Shown here: positions 17,470-25,528 of the stretch, in pieces
Layout of the letters: each line of letters starts with the position of its first letter
Position numbering within the stretch: position 1 is the stretch's first letter
DNA from: JANSYL01 sp963921255
Lineage (GTDB): Bacteria; Pseudomonadota; Alphaproteobacteria; Rhodobacterales; Rhodobacteraceae
Assembly: GCA_963921255.3 (NCBI GenBank)
Contig: CAWUEW020000003.1
Span: 1,612,001-1,676,000, forward strand
Length of the DNA: 64,000 nucleotides
Reading direction: 5' to 3'
The notes under the pieces: model-generated
Told to the model about the DNA's origin: nothing
Databases searched by the model: none
What the model saw: only the letters and a program-made list of their open reading frames with translations
Made by a program: the position numbers and the translations under genes

Positions 17470-19746
17470 GTGACCGGAGCGCCACCAAAATCGCCCGCGT
17501 CCGGGCTGCGCATCCGTGTGCGCGGCCAAGTGCAGGGCGTGGGCTTTCGACCTTTCATCTGGCAGCTCGCGCAAAGCCACGGGGTGACGGGACAGGTTCT
17601 CAATGACCCGGAGGGGGTTTTGATCGAGGCCTTTGGCGCGACCGATGCGTTCGTCTCGGCCATCACCTCGAACGCCCCGCCCCTGGCCCGCGTCGACGCA
17701 GTCGAACCCACGCCCTTTCACATCGACACCGCACCCGCCGCGTTTCTGATCGCTGCATCCGAGGGGGTCGGGGCCGAAACCCGCGTGACGCCCGATGCCG
17801 CAACCTGCCCGGATTGTCTGGCGGAAATACGCGACCCGAGCGAACGTCGCGCTGGTTATGCGTTTGCCAATTGTACCCATTGCGGGCCGCGGTTCTCGAT
17901 ACTCGATCGGCTTCCTTATGACCGCGCGCAAACGTCCATGGCCGACTTTCCCATGTGCGATGCTTGCCGTTCCGAATACGAAGACCCCGGCGATCGGAGG
18001 TTCCATGCGCAACCGGTGGCCTGTCCCGACTGCGGGCCGCAGATCTGGCTGGAAACACCCGATGGAACACCAGAGCCCCCCTTTGCGGCTGACGTGCTCG
18101 GGGACGCCGCGGACCGGCTGCTGGCGGGCGAAATCCTTGCGATCAAGGGCATCGGCGGGTTCCATCTGGCGTGCGACGCCACGCAGGCCGAGGCAATCGC
18201 CACGCTTCGGACGCGCAAGCATCGACCGTCCAAACCCCTGGCCCTGATGGCCTCGGAGCCTGTTCTGGCCCAATATGCCTCACCGGGGCCGGATGATTGG
18301 CCGCGCCTGCGCGATCCGGCCGCGCCGATCGTGTTGCTGCCACGGCTTTCGGATCACTTGCCGAACACCCTGGCCCCCGGTCAGGACCAGTTTGGCTGGA
18401 TGTTGCCCTATACGCCGTTGCACCACCTCCTCCTGGACCGTGTCGCGCGCCCCTTGGTCATGACGTCCGGGAATCTGTCGGGTGAGCCGCAGGTGATCGG
18501 AAACGACGAAGCCCGCACGAAACTGTTCGGCTTTGCGGACGCGCTGCTGTTGCACAACCGGGATATCCGCCGCCGCCTCGACGACAGCGTTGAGCGCATG
18601 GCTGCGAATGGGCCGATGGTGCTGCGGCGCGGACGGGGCCGCGTGCCCGGTACAGTGCCAATGCCGCCCGGGTTTGAAAACGCACCGCCCATTCTGGCGG
18701 TGGGCGGACAAATGAAAGGCGCGATCTGCCTGACAAAACCGGGCCAGGCACTGCTGTCGCATCACCTGGGCGATCTGGATGGTCGGTTGAACTATGCCGA
18801 GTTTCAGAAAGCGGTCGCTGACTACACAGACCTGTTCGACCATCGCCCAACCCGATTGGCCTGTGACCTGCACCCCGGCTACCGGGCGTCAGCCTTTGCC
18901 AAGACGCGGGCCGCTGACCTCGGGTTGCCCCTGATTGACGTCCAACACCACCACGCGCACTTGGCGTCTTGCATGGCCGAGGCCCTTTGGCCGTGCGACG
19001 GGGGCAAGGTGGCAGGCATCATTCTGGATGGGCTCGGCCTCGGTCCGGACGGCACGATCTGGGGGGGCGAGGTGCTTCTTGGGGACTACGCGGGGTTCGA
19101 CCGCACGGCATGGCTCAAGCCCGCGGCCCTGCCCGGGGGCGATTCTGCGAACCGCGACCCCTGGCGCAATGCAGTCGCGCGCTTGGATCAGGCCGGACGC
19201 CGCCAAGACGCTGATCGGTTGTTTGGACATCATCCGCTTTCCGTGCTCCGACATGCGGTCGCGGAAGGGGTGAACGCACCGCTCTCGTCTTCGGCGGGAC
19301 GGCTTTTCGATGCCTTCGCCGCGGTCCTCGGAACCGCGCCCGACCGCCAGAGCTTTGAGGGTGAGGCGGCCATGACGCTCGAGGCGTTGGCCAGAAGCGC
19401 TCGAACCGGGCCGGATCGCCCACCTGAGCTTCCGGTGCATGGCGGACAAATCGACCCCGCACCGTTGTTCGATCTGGCGCTTGATCAAACACGGTCCGTG
19501 GCGCGCCGTGCGGCCCTGTTTCACACGGCTCTTGCACACGGCTTTGCGGCCGTGGCGCGCGACCTTGTCGAGACGGGCCAGGCAAATGCTGTGGTGCTTT
19601 CGGGGGGATGTTTCCAAAACGCGGTCCTTCTGCAGGAGACCCTTCGGGCCCTGGAGGGTGTCCCAACCCTGACCCACAAAAGCGTGCCTGCGAATGACGG
19701 CGGCCTCGCACTCGGACAGGCATTGATCGCGGCGGCACAACCCTAG
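17470..19746 (+). CDS. hypF: Carbamoyltransferase HypF
   Basis: Makes the thiocarbamoyl group on HypE from carbamoyl phosphate and ATP; this becomes the CN ligands of the hydrogenase iron. Order in the 758-aa chain: acylphosphatase domain (VQGVGFRPF at 21-29); two zinc-finger repeats of paired Cys motifs (CPDC, CTHC, CDAC, CPDC); a YrdC-like domain (AIKGIGGFHLACDA, TRKHRPSKPLAL); and a Kae1-like domain (QHHHAHLASCMAE, LSGGCFQNAVLL). GTG at 17470 with GGAGGG upstream gives the normal family length; the longer open frame overlaps modA. In R. capsulatus hypF also directly precedes the structural genes. Confidence 0.95.
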   Translation: MTGAPPKSPASGLRIRVRGQVQGVGFRPFIWQLAQSHGVTGQVLNDPEGVLIEAFGATDAFVSAITSNAPPLARVDAVEPTPFHIDTAPAAFLIAASEGVGAETRVTPDAATCPDCLAEIRDPSERRAGYAFANCTHCGPRFSILDRLPYDRAQTSMADFPMCDACRSEYEDPGDRRFHAQPVACPDCGPQIWLETPDGTPEPPFAADVLGDAADRLLAGEILAIKGIGGFHLACDATQAEAIATLRTRKHRPSKPLALMASEPVLAQYASPGPDDWPRLRDPAAPIVLLPRLSDHLPNTLAPGQDQFGWMLPYTPLHHLLLDRVARPLVMTSGNLSGEPQVIGNDEARTKLFGFADALLLHNRDIRRRLDDSVERMAANGPMVLRRGRGRVPGTVPMPPGFENAPPILAVGGQMKGAICLTKPGQALLSHHLGDLDGRLNYAEFQKAVADYTDLFDHRPTRLACDLHPGYRASAFAKTRAADLGLPLIDVQHHHAHLASCMAEALWPCDGGKVAGIILDGLGLGPDGTIWGGEVLLGDYAGFDRTAWLKPAALPGGDSANRDPWRNAVARLDQAGRRQDADRLFGHHPLSVLRHAVAEGVNAPLSSSAGRLFDAFAAVLGTAPDRQSFEGEAAMTLEALARSARTGPDRPPELPVHGGQIDPAPLFDLALDQTRSVARRAALFHTALAHGFAAVARDLVETGQANAVVLSGGCFQNAVLLQETLRALEGVPTLTHKSVPANDGGLALGQALIAAAQP

Positions 19747-19887
19747 CGGGATTGGTCATCTGCTTTCCACCCGCAGGGTCAAGTGGTCATTGCATCACCG
19801 CCCCCGGGGTTAGCGCTGGATCAAATGAAACAATAAATATCTGTTTTTATTCAGTTTAATTGTCGCACCTTTGTGACACCCCAATCT

Positions 19888-19898
19888 TTGCACCTCAA
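19888..19898 (+). promoter_or_regulatory. Possible HupR box upstream of hupA
   Basis: The sequence TTGcacctCAA lies about 90 bases before the hupA start. It fits the TTG-N5-CAA motif reported for HupR binding at the R. capsulatus hupS promoter. Six fixed bases occur by chance in a region of this length a few percent of the time, so this is a weak call. It is supported mainly by the hupR-like gene in the same cluster. Confidence 0.35.
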
Positions 19899-19988
19899 AA
19901 GACCACACCCCAAGGTTGAGCATGACCACATGCGACCCGGGGGCCGATCGGCGCGTCCCTGGCAGCCATATCAGGGAGGACCGGCCCG

Positions 19989-21086
19989 TTGTCAGATCTC
20001 GAAACCTTCTATGACGTGATGCGTCGGCAGGGGATCACCCGCCGCAGCTTCATGAAGTATTGCTCGCTTACCGCCTCCGCGCTGGGGTTGGGTCCGGCCT
20101 TTGTGCCGAAGATCGCCCACGCGATGGAAAATGAGCCCCGCACGCCCGTCATCTGGCTGCACGGTCTGGAATGCACCTGCTGCTCGGAAAGCTTCATCCG
20201 CTCGGCCCACCCGCTGGTGAAAGACGTCGTGTTGTCGATGATCAGCCTCGACTACGACGACACCCTGATGGCCGCAGCCGGCCACGCGGCGGAAGCGGCG
20301 CTCGAAGACACCATTGAGCGGTATCGCGGACGATACATCCTTGCGGTGGAGGGCAATCCGCCGCTGAACGAAGACGGCATGTTCTGCATCACCGGCGGCC
20401 GCCCGTTCGTCGAAAAACTGCGCCACGCCGCCGAAGGGGCGCAGGCCATCATCTCGTGGGGCGCCTGCGCCTCCTATGGCTGCGTTCAGGCCGCCGCACC
20501 GAACCCCACACAAGCCACCCCGGTGCATGAGGTCATCACCGACAAGCCCATCATCCGCGTGCCGGGCTGCCCGCCAATCGCCGAGGTTATGACCGGGGTC
20601 ATCACCTACATGCTGGCCTTCGGGCGCCTGCCCGAACTCGACCGCCAAGGCCGTCCGGCCATGTTCTACGGCCAACGCATTCACGATAAGTGCTATCGCC
20701 GCGCCCATTTCGACGCCGGTCAATTCGTCGAAGCGTGGGACGATGACAATGCGCGCCGGGGCTACTGCCTCTACAAGATGGGCTGCAAAGGCCCGACCAC
20801 CTACAACGCCTGCTCGACCATCGGCTTCAACGAAGGCGTCAGCTTCCCGATCCAATCCGGTCATGGCTGTATCGGCTGTTCCGAAGACGGGTTCTGGGAT
20901 GCCGGCAGCTTCTATGACCGGGTCACCGACCTGACGCAGTTCGGGGTCGAGGCGAACGCCGGCCAGATCGGCACAGCCGCAGTCGCCGCCGTCGGTGGCG
21001 GGGTCGCCCTGCACGCCGCGGTCAGCGCGCTCAAATCCGCCCAGGTCAAAACCCAAACGACACCCACCGTCAGCGAGGAGGCGTAA
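19989..21086 (+). CDS. hupA: [NiFe]-hydrogenase small subunit (oxygen-tolerant type)
   Basis: Electron-transferring small subunit (also called hupS) of the membrane-bound uptake hydrogenase, 365 aa. TTG start, fixed by GGGAGGA nine bases upstream. Tat signal ITRRSFMK, with cleavage expected after AHA at residue 45. In mature numbering the cysteines fall at 17, 19 and 20 (ECTCCSES), 115 and 120 (GACASYGC) and 149 (PGCPP). That is the six-cysteine proximal-cluster pattern of oxygen-tolerant enzymes. HDKC, YCLYKMGC and HGCIGC serve the other clusters. A C-terminal hydrophobic helix (about residues 315-340) anchors it to the membrane with HupC. Separated from hupB by three bases. Confidence 0.97.
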   Translation: MSDLETFYDVMRRQGITRRSFMKYCSLTASALGLGPAFVPKIAHAMENEPRTPVIWLHGLECTCCSESFIRSAHPLVKDVVLSMISLDYDDTLMAAAGHAAEAALEDTIERYRGRYILAVEGNPPLNEDGMFCITGGRPFVEKLRHAAEGAQAIISWGACASYGCVQAAAPNPTQATPVHEVITDKPIIRVPGCPPIAEVMTGVITYMLAFGRLPELDRQGRPAMFYGQRIHDKCYRRAHFDAGQFVEAWDDDNARRGYCLYKMGCKGPTTYNACSTIGFNEGVSFPIQSGHGCIGCSEDGFWDAGSFYDRVTDLTQFGVEANAGQIGTAAVAAVGGGVALHAAVSALKSAQVKTQTTPTVSEEA

Positions 21087-21089
21087 ACG

Positions 21090-22883
21090 ATGGTTCTCGA
21101 TACCCCCAACGGCTTCTCGCTCGACAATTCGGGCCAGCGCATCGTGGTCGACCCGGTCACCCGGATCGAAGGACATATGCGCTGCGAAGTGAACGTGGAT
21201 GAAGACAATGTCATCCAGAACGCGGTTTCGACCGGCACGATGTGGCGCGGCCTCGAGGTGATCCTGCGCGGGCGTGACCCGCGCGACGCCTGGGCCTTCA
21301 CCGAACGCATCTGCGGCGTGTGCACGGGCACCCACGCACTGACCTCGGTCCGCGCCGTGGAGGATGCCCTCAGCATCGAGATCCCGGACAACGCCAACTC
21401 GATCCGCAACATCATGCAGTTGAACCTTCAGGTGCATGACCACGTGGTTCATTTCTATCATCTGCATGCGCTCGACTGGGTGAACCCCGTCAACGCCTTG
21501 CGCGCCGATCCGCGGGCAACCTCGGAACTGCAGCAGATGGTCGGCCCGAACCACCCGATGTCCTCGCCGGGGTACTTCCGTGACGTGCAGAACCGCCTGC
21601 GGTCCTTTGTCGAAAGCGGGCAACTGGGGCTGTTCAAGAACGGCTATTGGGACAACCCGGCCTACAAGCTGCCCCCCGAGGCGGACTTGATGGCAACGAC
21701 CCACTACCTTGAAGCCCTGGATCTCCAGAAGGAGATCGTGAAAATCCACACGATCTTTGGCGGCAAGAACCCGCACCCGAACTGGTTGGTCGGCGGGGTC
21801 CCCTGCCCGATCAACGTGCATTCCTCGGGCGCAGTCGGTGCGATCAACATGGAGCGCCTGAACCAGGTCTCCTCGATCCTGACGCTGTGCGACGAGTTTG
21901 TGCGCAATGTGTACATCCCGGATGTGATCGCCATCGGGGGCTTCTACCGCGATTGGCTGCATGGCGGCGGACTGTCGAGCCAGGCCGTTCACAGCTATGG
22001 CGACATCCCCGAGCATGCCAACAACTTCGCCGCCGAAACGCTGCATTTGCCGCGTGGCGCGATCATCAACGGCGATCTGTCCACGGTGCACGAGGTCGAT
22101 ATCCGCGACCCCGAGCAGGTTCAGGAATTTGTTGATCACAGCTGGTACGACTATGGCGAACCCGGTGTGGGCAAGCATCCATGGGATGGTGTCACCAACG
22201 CCCGGTTCGAGCTGGGCGACAACACCGTCGGCAGCCGCACCAACATCGAAAACATTGATGAGGCGGCCAAGTACTCCTGGATCAAGGCCCCCCGTTGGCG
22301 TGGCCACGCGATGGAGGTTGGCCCGTTGGCCCGCTACATCGTCGGCTACGCAAGCGGTCACGAACAGATCACCGACCAGGTCACCGGCCTGCTGCGGACG
22401 ATGGATCTGCCCGTCGACGCTCTGTTCTCGACCCTCGGCCGGACAGCCGCGCGCGCCCTGGAAGCGCAATACTGCGCGGACTTGCAGCGGCACTTCTTCG
22501 ACAAGCTGGTCACCAACATCCGCAACGGTGACGAAAGCACCGCCAATGTGGCCCGTTGGGATCCGTCGAGCTGGCCGACCCAGGCCCGCGGTGTCGGCTT
22601 CACCGAAGCGCCGCGCGGTGCGCTTGGCCACTGGGTCACCATCGATAACGCCCGGATCGAGAACTACCAGTGTGTGGTTCCGACGACCTGGAATGGCTCG
22701 CCCCGCGATGCCCAGGGCAATATCGGTGCCTTCGAAGCCTCGCTTCTGGGCACGCCGATGGAACGGCCCGAGGAACCCGTCGAAATCCTGCGCACCCTGC
22801 ACAGCTTCGACCCCTGCCTCGCGTGTTCAACCCACGTCATGTCGCCCGATGGCGACGAACTGACCACCGTCAAGGTTCGCTAA
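21090..22883 (+). CDS. hupB: [NiFe]-hydrogenase large subunit
   Basis: Catalytic subunit (hupL in other nomenclature), 597 aa, holding the NiFe(CN)2CO centre. N-terminal metal motif RICGVC (C75, C78). C-terminal motif DPCLACSTH (C576, C579), followed by a 15-residue tail that HupD must remove after H582 before folding is complete. VDPVTRIEGHM near the N-terminus is also a family hallmark. Lies 3 bases after hupA and 11 bases before a small membrane ORF. All four Ni/Fe cysteine ligands are present, so the core enzyme looks intact. Confidence 0.97.
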   Translation: MVLDTPNGFSLDNSGQRIVVDPVTRIEGHMRCEVNVDEDNVIQNAVSTGTMWRGLEVILRGRDPRDAWAFTERICGVCTGTHALTSVRAVEDALSIEIPDNANSIRNIMQLNLQVHDHVVHFYHLHALDWVNPVNALRADPRATSELQQMVGPNHPMSSPGYFRDVQNRLRSFVESGQLGLFKNGYWDNPAYKLPPEADLMATTHYLEALDLQKEIVKIHTIFGGKNPHPNWLVGGVPCPINVHSSGAVGAINMERLNQVSSILTLCDEFVRNVYIPDVIAIGGFYRDWLHGGGLSSQAVHSYGDIPEHANNFAAETLHLPRGAIINGDLSTVHEVDIRDPEQVQEFVDHSWYDYGEPGVGKHPWDGVTNARFELGDNTVGSRTNIENIDEAAKYSWIKAPRWRGHAMEVGPLARYIVGYASGHEQITDQVTGLLRTMDLPVDALFSTLGRTAARALEAQYCADLQRHFFDKLVTNIRNGDESTANVARWDPSSWPTQARGVGFTEAPRGALGHWVTIDNARIENYQCVVPTTWNGSPRDAQGNIGAFEASLLGTPMERPEEPVEILRTLHSFDPCLACSTHVMSPDGDELTTVKVR

Positions 22884-22894
22884 GGGAGGCCGCC

Positions 22895-23083
22895 ATGAAA
22901 CGCATTGCAACGACATCCATCGCCCTGCTTGCCGCAAGCCCGGCCCTGGCCCATCCCGGCCACGGCGGGGAGGCCACCCACTGGTTCAGTGATGTCTCCC
23001 ACCTCGCGGCCATCGCCGGGATGGTACTGGCGGCCTACGCGGTCGGTCTGGCGATCGCGGCCTGGCGCGCAAAGCGGAGGTAG
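22895..23083 (+). CDS. 62-aa predicted membrane protein between hupB and hupC
   Basis: Short ORF with an excellent GGGAGG ribosome-binding site. It encodes a Sec-type signal peptide ending ASPALA, a short HPGHGGEATHW segment, and one hydrophobic helix (about residues 33-55) with a basic C-terminus (AWRAKRR). The mature N-terminus AHPGHG resembles the start of HupE/UreJ nickel permeases, but the rest of that ~190-aa family is missing. It is sandwiched between hupB and hupC with 4-11 base gaps, so it is co-expressed with the enzyme. Possible roles are membrane anchoring, metal handling or a remnant; unproven. Confidence 0.75.
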   Translation: MKRIATTSIALLAASPALAHPGHGGEATHWFSDVSHLAAIAGMVLAAYAVGLAIAAWRAKRR

Positions 23084-23087
23084 TCCG

Positions 23088-23894
23088 ATGAAAGACACCA
23101 CCCTTGAAGAGGAGCCAATTCGCTCCACGCCCATCCACATTCCGCGGGACGATATCGAGATCCTTCCGGGCTCTGTGCTGACGGGCGATGCCACGGCCGA
23201 AGATCTGGAAAGCATTCGGCGGCGGACCTCGGTCTATGTCTACGAGGCGCCGGTGCGGCTTTGGCATTGGGTCAACGCGCTGGCGATTACGGTGCTGTGC
23301 ATCACCGGTTACATGATCGCCAACCCACCGCCCACGATGCAGATTGGCGAAGCCGTCGATCAGTATGTGTTCGGCTACATCCGGTTTGCGCATTTCGCGG
23401 CCGCCTTCGTGATGACCATCGGCTTCATTGGCCGCATCTACTGGGCGTTCGTCGGCAACCACCATGCCAAGCAGTTGTTCATCCTGCCCGTTTGGAATGC
23501 GCGTTGGTGGAAAGAGGTGTTTTTCGAACTGCGGTGGTACCTGTTCCTGGAGAAGGAGCCCAAGAAATACGTGGGCCACAATCCTCTGGCGCAGATTGCC
23601 ATGTTCGGCTTCATGACCTTGGGGATCAACTTCATGATCTTCACCGGCTTCGCGCTGTATTCCGAGGGCCTCGGGGCCGGTTCCTGGGCCGATCAGATGT
23701 TCGGATGGATCATCCCGATGGTCGGTGGCAGCCAAGCCCTGCACGGCATCCACCAGTTGGGCATGTGGGCCATCCTTGTTTTCATGATCATCCATATCTA
23801 CGCGGCGATCCGCGAAGACATCATGTCGCGCCAATCCATGGTGTCGACCATGATTTCGGGTCATCGCACCTTCAAGGACGACCGTCCCGACTGA
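23088..23894 (+). CDS. hupC: Ni/Fe-hydrogenase b-type cytochrome subunit
   Basis: Integral di-haem cytochrome b, 268 aa, passing electrons from the hydrogenase small subunit to the quinone pool. Four hydrophobic segments follow a hydrophilic N-terminus of about 50 residues, longer than in many homologues. Conserved blocks: YVYEAPVRLWHWVNALAI (haem His), GYIRFAHFAAAFVM, RWYLFLEKEPKKYVGHNP and HGIHQLGMWAILVFMIIHIY. The ATG at 23088 lies four bases after the preceding stop. A terminator follows at about 23970, so hupA-hupB-ORF-hupC can form a transcript of its own. Confidence 0.96.
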   Translation: MKDTTLEEEPIRSTPIHIPRDDIEILPGSVLTGDATAEDLESIRRRTSVYVYEAPVRLWHWVNALAITVLCITGYMIANPPPTMQIGEAVDQYVFGYIRFAHFAAAFVMTIGFIGRIYWAFVGNHHAKQLFILPVWNARWWKEVFFELRWYLFLEKEPKKYVGHNPLAQIAMFGFMTLGINFMIFTGFALYSEGLGAGSWADQMFGWIIPMVGGSQALHGIHQLGMWAILVFMIIHIYAAIREDIMSRQSMVSTMISGHRTFKDDRPD

Positions 23895-23965
23895 TCTTGG
23901 GCTGAAGGGACAACAGCGCGTTTTCAACAGGATACGCGACAGAGTTCCAAGACGGAACGGACAGA

Positions 23966-23995
23966 ACGGGCGCCGCGAAAGCGGGCGCCCGTTTT
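23966..23995 (+). terminator. Terminator after hupC
   Basis: A 9-bp stem (arms ACGGGCGCC and GGCGCCCGT, 9-base loop) is followed by TTTTC. It separates the structural genes hupA-hupC from the hupD-hypX maturation genes. Confidence 0.85.
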
Positions 23996-24045
23996 CATGT
24001 GATGACCCTTATCACGTGCATGTGTGGCCGATACTCAACCTAAGA

Positions 24046-24059
24046 TTGATCTAGATCAA
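24046..24059 (+). promoter_or_regulatory. FNR/FnrL-type binding site upstream of hupD
   Basis: TTGATctagATCAA is a perfect match to the FNR consensus TTGAT-N4-ATCAA. Its centre is at 24052.5. A possible -10 hexamer TACTGA at 24082-24087 would put transcription start near 24094, that is 41.5 bases from the box centre. This is the spacing of class II FNR-activated promoters. The site serves hupD (ATG at 24180) and the genes behind it, suggesting induction when oxygen is low. Confidence 0.8.
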
Positions 24060-24179
24060 ATCTCCGGCGCTCATGGCCCCTTACTGAAAATGAACCAGCC
24101 AGACCGGCACCGGATCGACCAGATCGCATCCAACACCAGACAAACGACCGGTCACGCGCCAGACGGAAGGGACATTGGA

Positions 24180-24791
24180 ATGACCGACAAGACCCTCATC
24201 CTCGGGATTGGGAATGTTCTTTGGGCAGATGAGGGGTTCGGGGTTCGATGCGTCGAACGGCTGGCCGATGAATGGTCGTTCGGGCCGGATGTGCACATCA
24301 TGGATGGCGGCACACAGGGCCTGTACCTCCTCCCGTTTCTGGAAAGCGCCCGGAACCTGCTGGTCTTCGATGCCGTCGACTATGGCCTGCCCGCCGGAAT
24401 GCTGAAGGTGGTCGAGGACGATGCCGTCCCTGCCTTCATGGGCGCCAAGAAGATGTCGCTGCACCAAACCGGATTTCAGGACGTGATCGCGACCGCGCAA
24501 TTGATGGGCTACTGCCCGGAACGGCTGTGCCTGATTGGCTGCCAGCCTGTGGAGCTTGAGGATTACGGCGGTGGCCTGCGCCCCATCGTGGCCGCACAGA
24601 TTGACCCGGCCATCGACCGCGCTTTGGAAAAACTGGCCCAGTGGGGCGTGACCGCGCGCGCCGGCGGCACCGAGGCCCATGACCTTGCCGACACCGCCAT
24701 TCGCCGCGACGCCTACGAGGCCGGCCGCCCCTCTGAAGAGGTCGCCTACCGCCATGGCGACGAACGCTTCGTCCCCGGGCGGGGTCGCTGA
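24180..24791 (+). CDS. hupD: Hydrogenase maturation endopeptidase HupD
   Basis: Nickel-dependent protease (HybD/HupD family) that trims the C-terminus of the large subunit after Ni insertion. The 203-aa protein begins MTDKTLILGIGNVLWADEGFG. The nickel-probing residues correspond to E18, D64 and H95. FLESARNLLVFDAVDYG and GCQPVELEDYGG are conserved blocks. The C-terminus is about 20-40 residues longer than in E. coli HybD and is polar. First gene after the FNR box; its stop is one base from hupF. Confidence 0.95.
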   Translation: MTDKTLILGIGNVLWADEGFGVRCVERLADEWSFGPDVHIMDGGTQGLYLLPFLESARNLLVFDAVDYGLPAGMLKVVEDDAVPAFMGAKKMSLHQTGFQDVIATAQLMGYCPERLCLIGCQPVELEDYGGGLRPIVAAQIDPAIDRALEKLAQWGVTARAGGTEAHDLADTAIRRDAYEAGRPSEEVAYRHGDERFVPGRGR

Positions 24792-24792
24792 C

Positions 24793-25113
24793 ATGTGCAT
24801 CGGCATCCCCGTCCAGATCATCGAAACCAAGGGCTTTTCCGGCTTGGCGCGGGACAGAGACGATGTCGTGGCCGTCGATCTGGCCCTGACGGGCCCGGTC
24901 GAGCCGGGCACCTGGGTTCTGAACTTTCTGGGCGCCGCCCGCGAAGTGATGACCGAAGACGAAGCGCTCAAGATCCGCGCCGCCCTGACCGGACTTCGAA
25001 ACGTCATGGAGGGCAAGGATCTGGGCGACGCCTTTGCCGACCTCGAAGCGCGCGGGCCAAGCCTGCCACCCCATCTGCAAGCCGCGTTCGACGCGGGCGA
25101 AACGACCGGCTGA
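24793..25113 (+). CDS. hupF: Hydrogenase chaperone HupF (HypC family)
   Basis: A 106-aa HypC-like chaperone, starting MCIGIPVQI with the essential Cys2. In aerobic uptake hydrogenase clusters HupF works beside HypC and is thought to protect the large-subunit precursor when oxygen is present. It is about 30 residues longer than HypC, through the C-terminal tail after LGDAFADLE, as expected of HupF. The ATG follows the hupD stop by one base. Confidence 0.93.
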   Translation: MCIGIPVQIIETKGFSGLARDRDDVVAVDLALTGPVEPGTWVLNFLGAAREVMTEDEALKIRAALTGLRNVMEGKDLGDAFADLEARGPSLPPHLQAAFDAGETTG

Positions 25114-25126
25114 GGAGACCGACCCG

Positions 25127-25516
25127 ATGACCCATCCCTTGATCGACCGCCTGACCAGCGCCCTTGGCTGGCCGCACCTGACCGAGGCCGCCGCGCGCGA
25201 TGCCTATTTGGCGCAGGACGGTGTGCATGTGCTGTTCATCCCCGGCGATCCCAAGCGCAACCTCGAGACGGCCGATGTCGCCGTGATCCTGCCCGAACTG
25301 CGTCAGGCGTTTCAGAACGCCTTCGATTGCGCGGTCGTCGGCGATGAGATCGAGACCGAAACCCGCGAACTGACCGAAGTTTATAAAACCCCATCGCTGA
25401 TTTTCTTCCGCGACGGGCAACAGATCGGCGCCCTGCCCCGCGTGCGGGATTGGTCCGATTACATGGCGCGGATCACGCACATCCTATCCACCCCTGTCCC
25501 CGCAGCCGCCGAGTAA
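25127..25516 (+). CDS. hupG: Hydrogenase assembly protein HupG (HyaE family)
   Basis: A 129-aa protein of the HyaE/HupG family. It has a thioredoxin-like fold without the active CxxC, and binds the Tat signal region or precursor of the small subunit. Recognisable blocks are HVLFIPGDPKRNLETADVAV, VILPELRQAFQ and the late TPSLIFFRDGQQIGALPRVRDW. GAGGAGACC lies before the ATG at 25127. In order between hupF and hupH, as in R. capsulatus. Confidence 0.92.
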   Translation: MTHPLIDRLTSALGWPHLTEAAARDAYLAQDGVHVLFIPGDPKRNLETADVAVILPELRQAFQNAFDCAVVGDEIETETRELTEVYKTPSLIFFRDGQQIGALPRVRDWSDYMARITHILSTPVPAAAE

Positions 25517-25528
25517 AGGAGCCCACCC

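Noticed and set aside
19992..22802. 936-codon open frame antisense to hupAB
   Set aside because: Shadow of two highly conserved hydrogenase genes in GC-rich codon usage; the product resembles nothing and would span both genes and their spacer.
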